The notes: a model not told the origin generated them from the letters alone. DNA of 17,012 nucleotides from Pseudomonadota bacterium (GCA_023388715.1 JAEWFT010000025.1:1-17012), one strand, 5' to 3'; counted from the first letter of the stretch, positions 6,853-14,727 are shown. Made by a program: numbers and translations.

Positions 6853-7754
6853 TGCACGACCCGATGCCGTCCACCCCGGCGGGCGAGGTGGTGGCGCTTG
6901 CGCTGGGCGCCGGCGGTGCGCGCGGGCTGGCGCAGATCGGCGTGATCGAGGCGTTGCAGGCCCGCGGGCTGCAGGTGGGCGCGATCGCCGGCTCGTCCAG
7001 CGGGGCGCTGGTGGGTGGCGCGTTCGCCGCCGGCAGGCTGGCCGAGCTGAGCGACTGGCTGCGCGGCACGAACCGCGCCGGGATGCTGCGCCTGCTCGAC
7101 CCCGGCTTCGGCCGTCCCGCGCTGTTCACCGGCAGCCGGCTGGTGCGCGCCCTGCGCGAGGTGGTCGGCGAGCCACGGATCGAGGAGCTGCCGGTGGACT
7201 TCACCGCGGTCGCGGTCGACCTGGTCCGCCAGCGCGAGGTCTGGCTGCGGCACGGCGACCTGTGGGACGCGGTGCGCGCCTCGTTCGCGATCCCGGGCGT
7301 GTTCACCCCGTTCGAGGTGCATGGCCGCGAGCTGGTCGATGGCGGCCTGCTGGCGCCGCTGCCGATCACCGCCACCCGCATGTCGGACGCGCACCGGCTG
7401 TTCGCGGTGGACATGCACGGCTTCCCGAAGGTGCCCTCCGGCCAGCCCGCGCGCGTGGCCGATGTTCCCGCCAGCCCGCTTCCAGGACGGCTCGAGCGCT
7501 GGATGGACCGCCGCTTCGGCGATCACGACGCCAGCCCGAGGCCGCAAGCGCTGGGCCTGACGGAGGTGATGGCGCGCGCGCTCGACACCATGCAGGCGCA
7601 GATCGCGCGCGTGCAGATGGCGCTGGATCCGCCGGAGCTGCTGATCCGGATCCCGCGCGATGCCTGCCAGTTCTACGAATTCTGGCGCGCCGGGGAACTG
7701 ATCGAGGTGGGCCGGCGCGAGGCCGAGGCGGCGCTGGACCGCGCCGGTTACTGA
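6852..7754 (+). CDS. Patatin-like phospholipase (RssA/YchK-like)
   Basis: 300 aa from the ATG at 6852, which shares one base with the regulator's TGA; AGGA at 6842-6845 with 6-base spacing supports it over the GTG three bases upstream. The patatin hallmarks are all present: the oxyanion-hole loop G-A-G-G-A-R-G at 19-25, the nucleophile elbow G47-S-S49-S-G51 with Ser49 as the likely nucleophile, and Asp163 in the D-G-G motif of L-V-D-G-G-L-L-A-P-L-P. These form the Ser-Asp dyad of a serine acyl hydrolase. No signal peptide is visible, so it should act in the cytoplasm or at the inner membrane face, on lipid acyl esters. Substrate is not deducible. Coupling to the WYL regulator suggests shared expression, but no functional link is known to me. 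Confidence 0.9.
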   Translation: MHDPMPSTPAGEVVALALGAGGARGLAQIGVIEALQARGLQVGAIAGSSSGALVGGAFAAGRLAELSDWLRGTNRAGMLRLLDPGFGRPALFTGSRLVRALREVVGEPRIEELPVDFTAVAVDLVRQREVWLRHGDLWDAVRASFAIPGVFTPFEVHGRELVDGGLLAPLPITATRMSDAHRLFAVDMHGFPKVPSGQPARVADVPASPLPGRLERWMDRRFGDHDASPRPQALGLTEVMARALDTMQAQIARVQMALDPPELLIRIPRDACQFYEFWRAGELIEVGRREAEAALDRAGY

Positions 7755-7817
7755 AGGTCGCAGTCCGTGAGATGACCCGCTTGCAGGCTGGCGTCCCTCC
7801 CAGTGGAAGCCGCCGCC

Positions 7818-8102
7818 ATGCACCGACCCGCCCTTGAGTCCCTGCTGCGCCACGCCGTCATCCTCGGCAGCCTGGCCGTGCTCCTGCTGCCGGCCGCGCG
7901 CGGCCACGGCCAGTGGCTGGGCTGGTGGCCGCTGTGGCTGGTCGGAATGCCGCTGTCGGCCTGGTGGAGCCTGCGGGGCTTCCCGCTGCCGGCACTGGCG
8001 GCGCGCCGCCTCCGTCGCGAGCCGCGGCCGCGAGGCCCCCAGGCGCGGCGGGTCGGCGCGCGCGTGCGCGTGCCCGTGCGGCGGCTGCCGCGGGCGGCAT
8101 GA
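7818..8102 (+). CDS. Small Arg-rich membrane protein of unknown function
   Basis: 94 aa from the ATG at 7818; a purine-rich GGAAG lies about 8 bases upstream, and an in-frame GTG at 7803 would add five residues. Two hydrophobic segments are visible at about 13-25 (I-L-G-S-L-A-V-L-L-L) and 34-51 (L-G-W-W-P-L-W-L-V-G-M-P-L-S-A-W-W). They are followed by a C-terminal tail of about 35 residues with roughly a dozen arginines, which should lie in the cytoplasm under the positive-inside rule. Small Trp-rich proteins of this sort occur in Xanthomonadaceae, as far as I recall, without a function. It begins 63 bases after the patatin stop. The Arg-rich tail is the type of peptide any GC-rich frame can give, so only the N-terminal part argues for a real gene. 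Confidence 0.6.
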   Translation: MHRPALESLLRHAVILGSLAVLLLPAARGHGQWLGWWPLWLVGMPLSAWWSLRGFPLPALAARRLRREPRPRGPQARRVGARVRVPVRRLPRAA

Positions 8103-8115
8103 CGTTTCGGTCATG
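8098..8115. other. Inverted repeat CATGAC-N6-GTCATG overlapping a stop codon
   Basis: CATGAC (8098-8103), loop GTTTCG, GTCATG (8110-8115): a perfect 6-bp inverted repeat with a 6-base loop, containing the TGA of the small membrane protein. It lies in the 70-base gap before the first S9 peptidase gene. It may be an operator, a weak transcript end or chance; there is no T-run. Confidence 0.25.
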
Positions 8116-8172
8116 GGCGCGGCGCCGGCGCGTGGTAGCGTTCGGCGTTTGGATCCCTGCTAGGACGTGCCC

Positions 8173-10308
8173 ATGCCTGCCCATGCCCGTGCCCTGACGC
8201 TGGCGATCGCCGCTGCCGTCGCCTCATCCGCCTGCGCGACGCGCGCGCCGGCCGCGCAGCCCGACGAGGAACCCGCGCCGATGGCCGCCACCAGCGCCGA
8301 CCCGTACCAGTGGCTGGAGGACGTGGGCGGCGAGCGCCAGCTGGCGTGGGTACGCGAGCGCAACGCCAAGGCCGAGGCCGCGCTGGCCTCCACGCCCGAG
8401 TTCCGGAAGCTGGAAGCGGACATCCTGGCGGTGCTGGACTCGGACGCGAAGATCCCCTCGGTCAACAAGCGCGGCCAGTGGTACTACAACTTCTGGCAGG
8501 ACAAGGCCAACCCACGCGGCATCTGGCGCCGCACCTCGCTGGCCGAGTACCGCAAGTCCAATCCGAAGTGGGAGGTCATCCTCGACATCGACGCCCTCAA
8601 CAAGGCGGAGAACGAGAACTGGGTCTGGCATGGCGCCAACTGCCTGCGCCCGGCCTACGAGCGCTGCCTGGTCGCGCTGTCGCGCGGCGGCGCCGATGCC
8701 GACGTCACCCGCGAGTTCGACGTCGCCACCCGCAGCTGGGTCAAGGATGGCTATCACCGCCCCGAGGCCAAGGGCGGCATGAGCTGGATCGACGCCGACA
8801 ACGTGTTCGTCTACACCGATTTCGGCGACGGCAGCCTGACCACCTCCGGCTATCCGCGGATCGCCAAGCTGTGGAAGCGCGGCACTCCGCTGTCGGCCGC
8901 GGAAACCGTGTACGAGGGCAAGCCCGGCGACATGTACATCGCCGCGATGCACGACGATACGCCCGGCTACGAGCGCGACTTCGTCAGCAACACCATCGCG
9001 TTCTACAACAACGAGCTATACCTGCGCGGCAAGGACGGGTCGCTGGCCAAGGTCGACGTGCCCAACTCGGTCGAGAAAGGCGTGGTGCGCCAGTGGCTGA
9101 CGCTGCAGCCACGCGAGGACTGGACCGTCGGCGGCAAGAGCTACAAGGGCGGCAGCTACCTGGTCGCCAACTTCGACGACTGGATGGCCGGCAAGCGCGC
9201 GCTGACCGTGCTGTTCGAGCCGGACGCGCGCAGCTCGCTGGCGGGCGCGACCTGGACCAGGAACCACGTGGTGTTGAACGTGCTGCGCGACGTCAAGAAC
9301 GAGCTTTCGGTGCTGACCCCCGCGCGCGGCTTCGCCCGCTCGGCGTTCGTTGGCGCCCCGCAGATCGGCACCTTCAGCGTCAGCGCGGTCGATCCGGACG
9401 AGTCCGACGCCGTGTGGATGACGGTGTCGGGCTACACCACGCCGACCACGCTTGCGATCGCCGACATCGGCAAGGCGCCGCAGGTGCTGAAGACGATGCC
9501 GGCGTTCTTCGACGCTGCGCCGTACGTCACCGAGCAGCACTTCGCCACCAGCAAGGACGGCACCCGCGTGCCGTACTTCATCGTCCATCGCAAGGACATG
9601 AAGCTCGACGGCGAGAACCCGACGCTGCTCTACGGCTATGGCGGCTTCGAGATCTCGCTGACCCCGGGCTATTCCGGCGGCATCGGCAAGGGCTGGCTGG
9701 AGAAGGGCGGGGTCTACGTCGTCGCCAACATCCGCGGCGGCGGCGAGTACGGCCCGCGCTGGCACCAGGCGGCGCTCAGGCAGAACCGCCACAAGGCCTA
9801 CGAGGACTTCGCCGCGGTGGCGCAGGACCTGGTCGCGCGCAAGATCACCACGCCCAGGCGCCTGGGCATCCAGGGCGGTTCCAACGGCGGCCTGCTGACC
9901 GGCAACATGCTCACCCAGTATCCGGAGCTGTTTGGCGCGGTGGTGGTGCAGGTGCCGCTGCTGGACATGCAGCGCTACAACAAGCTGCTGGCGGGTGCGT
10001 CGTGGATGGCCGAATACGGCGACCCGGACAAGCCGGAGGAGTGGGCGTTCATCCGGAAGTTCTCGCCCTACCACCTGTTCGACCCGGCAAAGGCCTATCC
10101 GCCGACCCTGTTCACCACCTCCACGCGCGACGACCGCGTCCACCCGGGCCACGCGCGCAAGATGATGGCGCTGATGGAAGCGGCCGGCAAAGATGTCCTC
10201 TATTACGAGAACATCGAGGGCGGCCACGGTGGTGCGGCGGACAACGCGCAGCGCGCGCACATGACCGCGCTGGCCTACACCTTCCTCTGGAACACCCTGA
10301 GTAAGTAA
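8173..10308 (+). CDS. Exported prolyl-oligopeptidase-family serine peptidase (S9A)
   Basis: 711 aa from the ATG at 8173, with AGGA at 8162-8165 and 7-base spacing; a GTG at 8167 would add two residues. The N-terminus is an export signal (hydrophobic A-L-T-L-A-I-A-A-A-V) ending A-S-S-A-C21, a degenerate lipobox, so either a lipoprotein or a signal peptidase I product. The mature part begins with D-P-Y-Q-W-L-E-D, typical of S9A enzymes, followed by a beta-propeller region to about residue 440. The C-terminal alpha/beta-hydrolase domain has Y-G-Y-G-G-F, A-N-I-R-G-G-G-E-Y-G, the nucleophile Ser570 in G-G-S-N-G-G, Asp653 in T-R-D-D-R-V and His685 in G-G-H-G-G. Arg655 occupies the place of the substrate-binding Arg that follows the catalytic Asp in porcine POP. 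Predicted to cleave short peptides, probably after proline, in the periplasm. A second S9 gene follows 55 bases downstream. Confidence 0.92.
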   Translation: MPAHARALTLAIAAAVASSACATRAPAAQPDEEPAPMAATSADPYQWLEDVGGERQLAWVRERNAKAEAALASTPEFRKLEADILAVLDSDAKIPSVNKRGQWYYNFWQDKANPRGIWRRTSLAEYRKSNPKWEVILDIDALNKAENENWVWHGANCLRPAYERCLVALSRGGADADVTREFDVATRSWVKDGYHRPEAKGGMSWIDADNVFVYTDFGDGSLTTSGYPRIAKLWKRGTPLSAAETVYEGKPGDMYIAAMHDDTPGYERDFVSNTIAFYNNELYLRGKDGSLAKVDVPNSVEKGVVRQWLTLQPREDWTVGGKSYKGGSYLVANFDDWMAGKRALTVLFEPDARSSLAGATWTRNHVVLNVLRDVKNELSVLTPARGFARSAFVGAPQIGTFSVSAVDPDESDAVWMTVSGYTTPTTLAIADIGKAPQVLKTMPAFFDAAPYVTEQHFATSKDGTRVPYFIVHRKDMKLDGENPTLLYGYGGFEISLTPGYSGGIGKGWLEKGGVYVVANIRGGGEYGPRWHQAALRQNRHKAYEDFAAVAQDLVARKITTPRRLGIQGGSNGGLLTGNMLTQYPELFGAVVVQVPLLDMQRYNKLLAGASWMAEYGDPDKPEEWAFIRKFSPYHLFDPAKAYPPTLFTTSTRDDRVHPGHARKMMALMEAAGKDVLYYENIEGGHGGAADNAQRAHMTALAYTFLWNTLSK

Positions 10309-10313
10309 CCCTG

Positions 10314-10334
10314 CGCCCCGCTACGCGCGGGGCG
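10314..10334. terminator. GC-rich hairpin between the two S9 peptidase genes
   Basis: CGCCCCGC (10314-10321), loop TACGC, GCGGGGCG (10327-10334): a perfect 8-bp stem with a 5-base loop starting six bases after the stop of the first peptidase gene. It is stable enough to pause or end transcription or to protect the 3' end of an upstream mRNA. No T-run follows, so intrinsic termination is uncertain. Confidence 0.45.
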
Positions 10335-10363
10335 ACCGCCTTGCGCCCGACGAGTCCCCAGCG

Positions 10364-12535
10364 ATGAAATTCCAAGCCTCCCTGCTCGCCCTCGCCCTTG
10401 CCATGACAATGACTGCCAACGCCCAGCAACGACCCGTGCCCCCCGATGCCACCAAGCGCCCGCACGTGGTGAAGGCGCCGCACGGCGCGGAGCGCCAGGA
10501 TGAGTACTACTGGCTGCGCGACGACAAGCGCGAGGACAAGGCGATGCTGGCCTACCTCGAGGCCGAGAACGCCTACACCGACGCGGTGATGGCGCCGCTG
10601 AAGCCGCTGCAGGAGCGCCTGTACGAGGAGATCGTGGCGCGCATCAAGCAGGACGACGCCAGCGTGCCGGTGCGCGACCGCGGCTGGTGGTACTACACCC
10701 GCTTCGTGACCGGCAAGGATTACCCGATCCACGCGCGCCGCAAGGACGCCCCCGGGGTCGACGCGGCCACCATCCTGGCGGCCAGCGAGCGCGGCGACTT
10801 CGCTGGCGAACAGGTGATGTTCGATGTCAACGCGATGGCCGAGGGCAAGGACTACTACGCCATCGGCGGGCGCACGGTGAGCCAGGACGGGCGCCTGGTG
10901 GTGTATGGCGACGACCTCAACGGCCGCCGCCAGTACACGCTGCGGGTGAAGAACCTGGAGACCGGCGAGACGTACCCGGAGGCGATCCCGGGCACCGCCG
11001 GCTACGGCGTGTGGGCCGACGACAACCGGACCTTCTTCTACGTGGAGAACGACCCGGAGACCCTGCTGTCGACCAAGGTCAGGAAGCACGTGCTGGGCAC
11101 CGACCCGAAGCTTGACCCGGTGGTGTACGAGGAAAAGGACGACACCTTCTACATGGGCATCGGCCGCACCCGCGACGACAAGTACATCGCGATCGGGCTG
11201 TCCAGCACGCTCTCCAGCGAGACCCGCTACACCCCGGCGGCCAATCCCGGCGCGTTCAAGGTGCTGGCCGCGCGCGCGCCGGACGTCGAGTACGACGCCG
11301 ACCACTTCGACGGCCGCTGGGTGATCCGCACCAATGCCGACGGCGCCGCGAACTTCAAGGTCGTGACCGCGCCCACCGACGCCGGCACGCGGGCGCAGTG
11401 GCAGGACTGGATCGCGCACGATCCGAAGGTCTACATCGACGACATCGAGCTGTTCGATGGCTTCACCGCGATCGGCGAGCGTTCCGAAGGGCTCGAGCGC
11501 ATCCGCGTCCTGCGCAAGGGCGCGGCGGACACCTGGGTTAAGGCCGACGAGGCCGCCTACTCGATGGCGCTCGACGCCAACCCGGAGCCCGCCAGCGGCT
11601 GGCTGCGCTACGACTACACCTCGCTCACCACCCCTGCGACCACCTACGAGCTCAATGTGGCGACCGGGGAGCGCCGCCAGCTCAAGCAGCAGCCGGTGCC
11701 CGGCTACGACGCGACGAAGTACCAGACCGAGCGCGTGTGGGTGCCGTCGCGGGACGGCAAGGTGAAGATCCCGGTGTCGCTGGTGTACCGCAAGGATTTC
11801 CAGCGCGACGGCAGCGCGCCGCTGCTGCAGTACGCGTACGGCAGTTACGGCATCTCGATGGACCCGGGCTTCAACAGCTCGGTCGTCAGCCTGCTCGATC
11901 GCGGCCTGGTGTATGCCATCGCCCACATCCGCGGCGGCCAGGAGATGGGCCGCGCGTGGTACGACGACGGCAAGATGTTCAACAAGATCAACACCTTCAA
12001 CGACTTCATCGACGTCACCCGCTGGCTGGTGGCGAACAAGTACGCGGCGAAGGGACGGGTGGCGGCCTCTGGTGGCAGCGCCGGCGGGCTGTTGATGGGC
12101 GCGATCAGCAACATGGCGCCCGACGATTACCGCGTGATCGTCTCGCAGGTGCCGTTCGTCGACGTGGTGACCACCATGCTGGACGCCTCGATCCCGCTGA
12201 CCACCAACGAGTACGACCAGTGGGGCAACCCCGAGACCAGCGTGGAAAGCTACCGGTACATGCTGAGCTACTCGCCTTACGACAACCTCAAGGCGCAGGC
12301 CTATCCGGCGATGTTCGTCGGTACCGGGCTGTGGGATTCGCAGGTGCAGTACTGGGAACCGGCCAAGTACGTCGCCCGCCTGCGCGACCTCAACACCGGC
12401 ACGTCCCCGATCGTGTTCCGCACCAACATGGAAGCGGGCCACGGCGGCAAGTCGGGGCGCTTCCGCCGTTACCGCGAGCAGGCAGAGTACTACGCGTTCA
12501 TGCTGGACCAGCTGGGCGTCGACACCGGCAAGTGA
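10364..12535 (+). CDS. Exported oligopeptidase-B-type serine peptidase (S9A)
   Basis: 723 aa. A signal peptide is clear: K at position 3, hydrophobic L-L-A-L-A-L-A-M-T-M and an A-N-A/Q cleavage site near residue 20. The mature N-terminus has P-P-D-A-T-K-R-P-H and Y-Y-W-L-R-D-D, the usual opening of oligopeptidase B. A propeller region follows, then the hydrolase domain with Y-G-S-Y-G-I-S-M-D-P, A-H-I-R-G-G-Q-E-M-G-R-W-like sequence and Ser572 in G-G-S-A-G-G, Asp658 in G-L-W-D-S-Q-V and His693 in A-G-H-G-G-K-S-G-R. The last motif is characteristic of OpB, which cleaves peptides after Arg/Lys. Classic OpB (PtrB) lacks a signal peptide, so this is a periplasmic or secreted variant. The start is set by the signal peptide; upstream only a weak GACGAG is seen. 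Paralogous to the preceding gene, but the motifs differ enough to rule out a recent duplication. Confidence 0.92.
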   Translation: MKFQASLLALALAMTMTANAQQRPVPPDATKRPHVVKAPHGAERQDEYYWLRDDKREDKAMLAYLEAENAYTDAVMAPLKPLQERLYEEIVARIKQDDASVPVRDRGWWYYTRFVTGKDYPIHARRKDAPGVDAATILAASERGDFAGEQVMFDVNAMAEGKDYYAIGGRTVSQDGRLVVYGDDLNGRRQYTLRVKNLETGETYPEAIPGTAGYGVWADDNRTFFYVENDPETLLSTKVRKHVLGTDPKLDPVVYEEKDDTFYMGIGRTRDDKYIAIGLSSTLSSETRYTPAANPGAFKVLAARAPDVEYDADHFDGRWVIRTNADGAANFKVVTAPTDAGTRAQWQDWIAHDPKVYIDDIELFDGFTAIGERSEGLERIRVLRKGAADTWVKADEAAYSMALDANPEPASGWLRYDYTSLTTPATTYELNVATGERRQLKQQPVPGYDATKYQTERVWVPSRDGKVKIPVSLVYRKDFQRDGSAPLLQYAYGSYGISMDPGFNSSVVSLLDRGLVYAIAHIRGGQEMGRAWYDDGKMFNKINTFNDFIDVTRWLVANKYAAKGRVAASGGSAGGLLMGAISNMAPDDYRVIVSQVPFVDVVTTMLDASIPLTTNEYDQWGNPETSVESYRYMLSYSPYDNLKAQAYPAMFVGTGLWDSQVQYWEPAKYVARLRDLNTGTSPIVFRTNMEAGHGGKSGRFRRYREQAEYYAFMLDQLGVDTGK

Positions 12536-12599
12536 GCCGCACGCACGCGCGGCGTGATCATCCGCCGGTGCCAGCCGCGCACGGGCGCGGGCGGCGCCG

Positions 12600-12962
12600 G
12601 TGACGCGCTGGCTGTGGTGGCTGCTGGCCTGGGGTGCGCTTGCCCTGGGGCTCGTCGGCGTCGTGGTGCCGGGCCTGCCGACGGTGCCCTTCGTGCTGCT
12701 GTCGGCCTACGCCGCGGCCCGCGGTTCGCGGCGGCTGCACGACTGGCTGCACGCGCATCCGCGCTTCGGTCCATTGATCCGCGACTGGGAGCGCGAGGGC
12801 GCCGTGGGGCGCCGCGCGAAGTGGCTGGCAACGCTGATGATGGCGGCCTGCGCGGTGCTCATGCTCGTGCTCGCGCCGCGCTGGTGGATGGCCGCCCTCG
12901 GGATCGGTGTCATGGCCTGCGTCGCCCTGTGGTTATGGCGGCGTCCCGAGCCGCGACAGTGA
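12600..12962 (+). CDS. YbaN / DUF454 family inner-membrane protein
   Basis: 120 aa starting at a GTG at 12600. It follows the DUF454 pattern throughout: an N-terminal helix (about 4-24) running into G-L-V-G-V-V-V-P-G-L-P-T-V-P-F-V-L-L-S-A, then A-A-R-G-S-R-R-L-H-D-W-L-H-A-H-P-R-F-G-P-L-I-R-D-W-E-R, and two C-terminal helices (about 75-92 and 95-112). The length is close to that of E. coli YbaN. Three or four membrane segments are expected. The function is not known. It starts 64 bases after the OpB-type gene, with no clear Shine-Dalgarno, so the exact start is somewhat open; the family's N-terminal helix begins within a few residues of this codon, which argues for it. Confidence 0.85.
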   Translation: MTRWLWWLLAWGALALGLVGVVVPGLPTVPFVLLSAYAAARGSRRLHDWLHAHPRFGPLIRDWEREGAVGRRAKWLATLMMAACAVLMLVLAPRWWMAALGIGVMACVALWLWRRPEPRQ

Positions 12963-12981
12963 CCGGCCCGCGGTTTACACT
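12953..12981 (+). promoter_or_regulatory. Candidate sigma-70 promoter for the lptM-dapF operon
   Basis: GCGACA at 12953-12958 (4 of 6 matches to TTGACA) and TACACT at 12976-12981 are separated by exactly 17 bases. TACACT ends six bases before the lptM ATG at 12988, so the start point would fall on or next to the start codon (leaderless mRNA). The promoter overlaps the end of the YbaN gene. Pattern-based only. Confidence 0.45.
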
Positions 12982-12987
12982 TCCGGC

Positions 12988-13194
12988 ATGACCAAACGCA
13001 TCGCCTTCGCCTCGCTCCTGCTCTGCCTGCTGGCCGCCTGTGGCAACAAGGGGCCGCTGGTGATGCCGTCGCCGGCTGCGGTCGACGTCCCGGTGCAGGT
13101 GCCGGTCGAGGCGCCGCCGGAGCCTGTCGAGGCGCCGGCCGACGTGCCTGCCAACGCGCCGGAAACCGGCGACGGAACTCCCGTCCGCCGCTGA
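12988..13194 (+). CDS. lptM: LptM (YifL-type) small lipoprotein
   Basis: 68 aa. The lipoprotein signal is M-T-K-R then a hydrophobic run to L-L-A-A-C18, a clean lipobox, followed by G-N-K-G-P-L-V-M-P, which is the near-invariant start of mature LptM/YifL. The family binds the LptD-LptE lipopolysaccharide translocon at the outer membrane and helps its oxidative maturation, as reported for E. coli LptM. The residues after Cys (G, N) include no Asp at +2, in line with outer-membrane sorting. The rest is a proline/valine-rich low-complexity tail (V-P-V, V-E-A-P, D-V-P). It lies 7 bases before dapF, the same arrangement as yifL-dapF in enterobacteria. The start is fixed by the signal peptide; no Shine-Dalgarno is visible, which fits the leaderless promoter proposed upstream. 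Confidence 0.88.
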   Translation: MTKRIAFASLLLCLLAACGNKGPLVMPSPAAVDVPVQVPVEAPPEPVEAPADVPANAPETGDGTPVRR

Positions 13195-13201
13195 CATCGC
13201 C

Positions 13202-14047
13202 ATGCGCTTCAGCAAGATGCACGGCGCGCGCAACGACTTCGTGGTGCTCGACCTGCGCGATGGCACCGCGCCACCGGACGCGGCCCGCTGCACGCGCATC
13301 GCCGACCGCCGCTACGGCATCGGCTGCGACCAGATCCTGACCGTCGAGCCTGCGTCCGATCCCGCCGCGGTGGCCGCCTATCGCGTGTGGAACGCCGATG
13401 GCAGCAGTTCCGGGCAATGCGGCAACGGCGCGCGCTGCATCGCCGCGTGGCTGGTACGCGATGGCGCCGCGCCTTTCCAAGGTGGTTTCGCCATCCAGAG
13501 CCCGGCCGGCCTGCATGCGGTCACGCGCGATGCGGATGGCGAGTTCGTCATCGACATGGGCGCGCCGCGCTTCGCGCCGGCGGAGGTGCCGCTGCAGGGA
13601 TGTGGTGAAGCAGCCGCGACGTACGACATTGAGGCCGGCGGCCAGCGCTTGCGCTTCGGCGCGGCGTCGATGGGCAATCCGCACGCGGTGCTGGAGGTGG
13701 ATGACGTCACGCTCGCCGACCTCGCCGCGATCGGGCCGGCGCTGCAGCGCCACCCGGCGTTCCCGCAGTCGGTCAACGTCGGTTTCGCGCAGGTCCTCTC
13801 GCCCACCCACGTACGCCTGCGCGTGTTCGAGCGCGGCGTCGGCGAGACCCTCGCCTGCGGCAGCGGCGCCTGCGCGGCGGTGGCGGTGCTGGCGCGACAG
13901 GGCCGCGTCGATGCGGGCGCGGGCGTCGCCGTCGACCTGCCCGGGGGGCGGCTGCGGATCAGGCAAGATGGGCGTACCGGGCACCTGCTGCTGGGTGGGC
14001 CGGCGGCATTCGTGTTCGAAGGGGAGTGGCGTGACGATGCAGTTTGA
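13202..14047 (+). CDS. dapF: Diaminopimelate epimerase
   Basis: 281 aa, close to the usual 274-284. DapF interconverts LL- and meso-diaminopimelate in the cytoplasm, supplying lysine and peptidoglycan. The N-terminus M-R-F-S-K-M-H-G-A-R-N-D-F is the family start (most have G-L-G-N-D-F; here the residues are A-R). R-Y-G-I-G-C-D-Q follows. The two catalytic cysteines are Cys73 in G-Q-C-G-N-G-A-R and Cys219 in L-A-C-G-S-G-A-C. M-G-N-P-H and F-E-R-G-V-G-E-T are the substrate-binding motifs. There is no obvious Shine-Dalgarno, but the start lies 7 bases after the lptM stop, and coupling within the operon is likely. The 3' end overlaps the next gene by 11 bases. Confidence 0.97.
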   Translation: MRFSKMHGARNDFVVLDLRDGTAPPDAARCTRIADRRYGIGCDQILTVEPASDPAAVAAYRVWNADGSSSGQCGNGARCIAAWLVRDGAAPFQGGFAIQSPAGLHAVTRDADGEFVIDMGAPRFAPAEVPLQGCGEAAATYDIEAGGQRLRFGAASMGNPHAVLEVDDVTLADLAAIGPALQRHPAFPQSVNVGFAQVLSPTHVRLRVFERGVGETLACGSGACAAVAVLARQGRVDAGAGVAVDLPGGRLRIRQDGRTGHLLLGGPAAFVFEGEWRDDAV

Positions 14048-14726
14048 GGACCGGTTCGACGGCGAGAAGCTGGGCGCGCATGAAGTGGCCGCGTGGCTGC
14101 GGCGGCACCCGGCGTTCCTGCAGCAGTTCCCTGACCTGGCCGTGACCCTGGTGGTGCCGCGCGAGGATGGCCCGGCGGCGTCGCTGGCCAGCTACCAGCT
14201 GGAGATCCTGCGCGACAAGAACCGCGAGCTGAACCGGCGGCTGCACGAGCTGTTCGCCAATGCGCAGGACAACGAGCGGCTGGCGGTGCGCACCCACCAG
14301 CTGGCGCTGGCGCTGATGCGGCAGGAGGGCGCCGCCGATGTCTGGCGCGCGATGGCGGCATCGCTCGCGGAAGACTTCGCCGGCGACCTGGTGCGGATGG
14401 TCGCGTTCCAGCCGGTCGACGGGCTGGAGGAGGTCGACTGGCTGCAGGTGATCGCCGCGGACGACCCCCGGCTGGCGGGGTTCCAGGACATCCTCGGCAA
14501 TGGCGAGCCGCTGTGCGGTCGCCTGCACCCGGACAAGAACGCGCTGCTGTATGGCGCACGGGCGGACGAGGTCCAGAGCTCGGCGCTGCTGGCGCTGCCG
14601 GGCACCGGGCTGGTCGCCGTGGGCAGCCGCGATCCCAACCGCTTCTTCCCCGGCATGGGCACGCTGTTCCTGCGGATGATGGGCGAGGCGCTGGCGGCGG
14701 CGCTGCAGCGGTTCCCGCGTCCGTGA
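14037..14726 (+). CDS. DUF484 family protein
   Basis: 229 aa. It begins M-Q-F-E-D-R-F and then has the DUF484 opening: V-A-A-W-L-R-R-H-P-A-F-L-Q-Q-F-P-D-L at about 17-34, followed by S-L-A-S-Y-Q-L-E-I-L-R-D-K-N-R-E-L-N-R-R-L, a helix likely to be coiled coil. The remainder (about 85-229) looks like a GAF-type domain, with S-S-A-L-L-A-L-P, G-L-V-A-V-G-S-R-D-P-N-R-F-F and M-G-T-L-F-L near the end. DUF484 genes are found between dapF and xerC in many gammaproteobacteria; the biochemical role is unknown. AAGGGGAG at 14019-14026 is a good ribosome binding site; ATG at 14037 and GTG at 14031 are both possible starts. The gene overlaps dapF by 11 bases and ends one base before xerC. Confidence 0.92.
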   Translation: MQFEDRFDGEKLGAHEVAAWLRRHPAFLQQFPDLAVTLVVPREDGPAASLASYQLEILRDKNRELNRRLHELFANAQDNERLAVRTHQLALALMRQEGAADVWRAMAASLAEDFAGDLVRMVAFQPVDGLEEVDWLQVIAADDPRLAGFQDILGNGEPLCGRLHPDKNALLYGARADEVQSSALLALPGTGLVAVGSRDPNRFFPGMGTLFLRMMGEALAAALQRFPRP

Positions 14727-14727
14727 C

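Noticed and set aside
6852..7754. CBASS or similar anti-phage module based on the patatin gene
   Set aside because: No nucleotidyltransferase (cGAS-like), HORMA, TRIP13 or other defence gene lies nearby. The protein resembles the housekeeping RssA type.
10314..10334. Strong intrinsic terminator between the S9 genes
   Set aside because: The stem is good, but no T-run follows, so I kept it only as a hairpin of moderate confidence.
10112..12442. 776-codon open frame on the minus strand
   Set aside because: It covers two confidently assigned S9 peptidase genes in antisense and reads as His/Val/Arg-rich low complexity.
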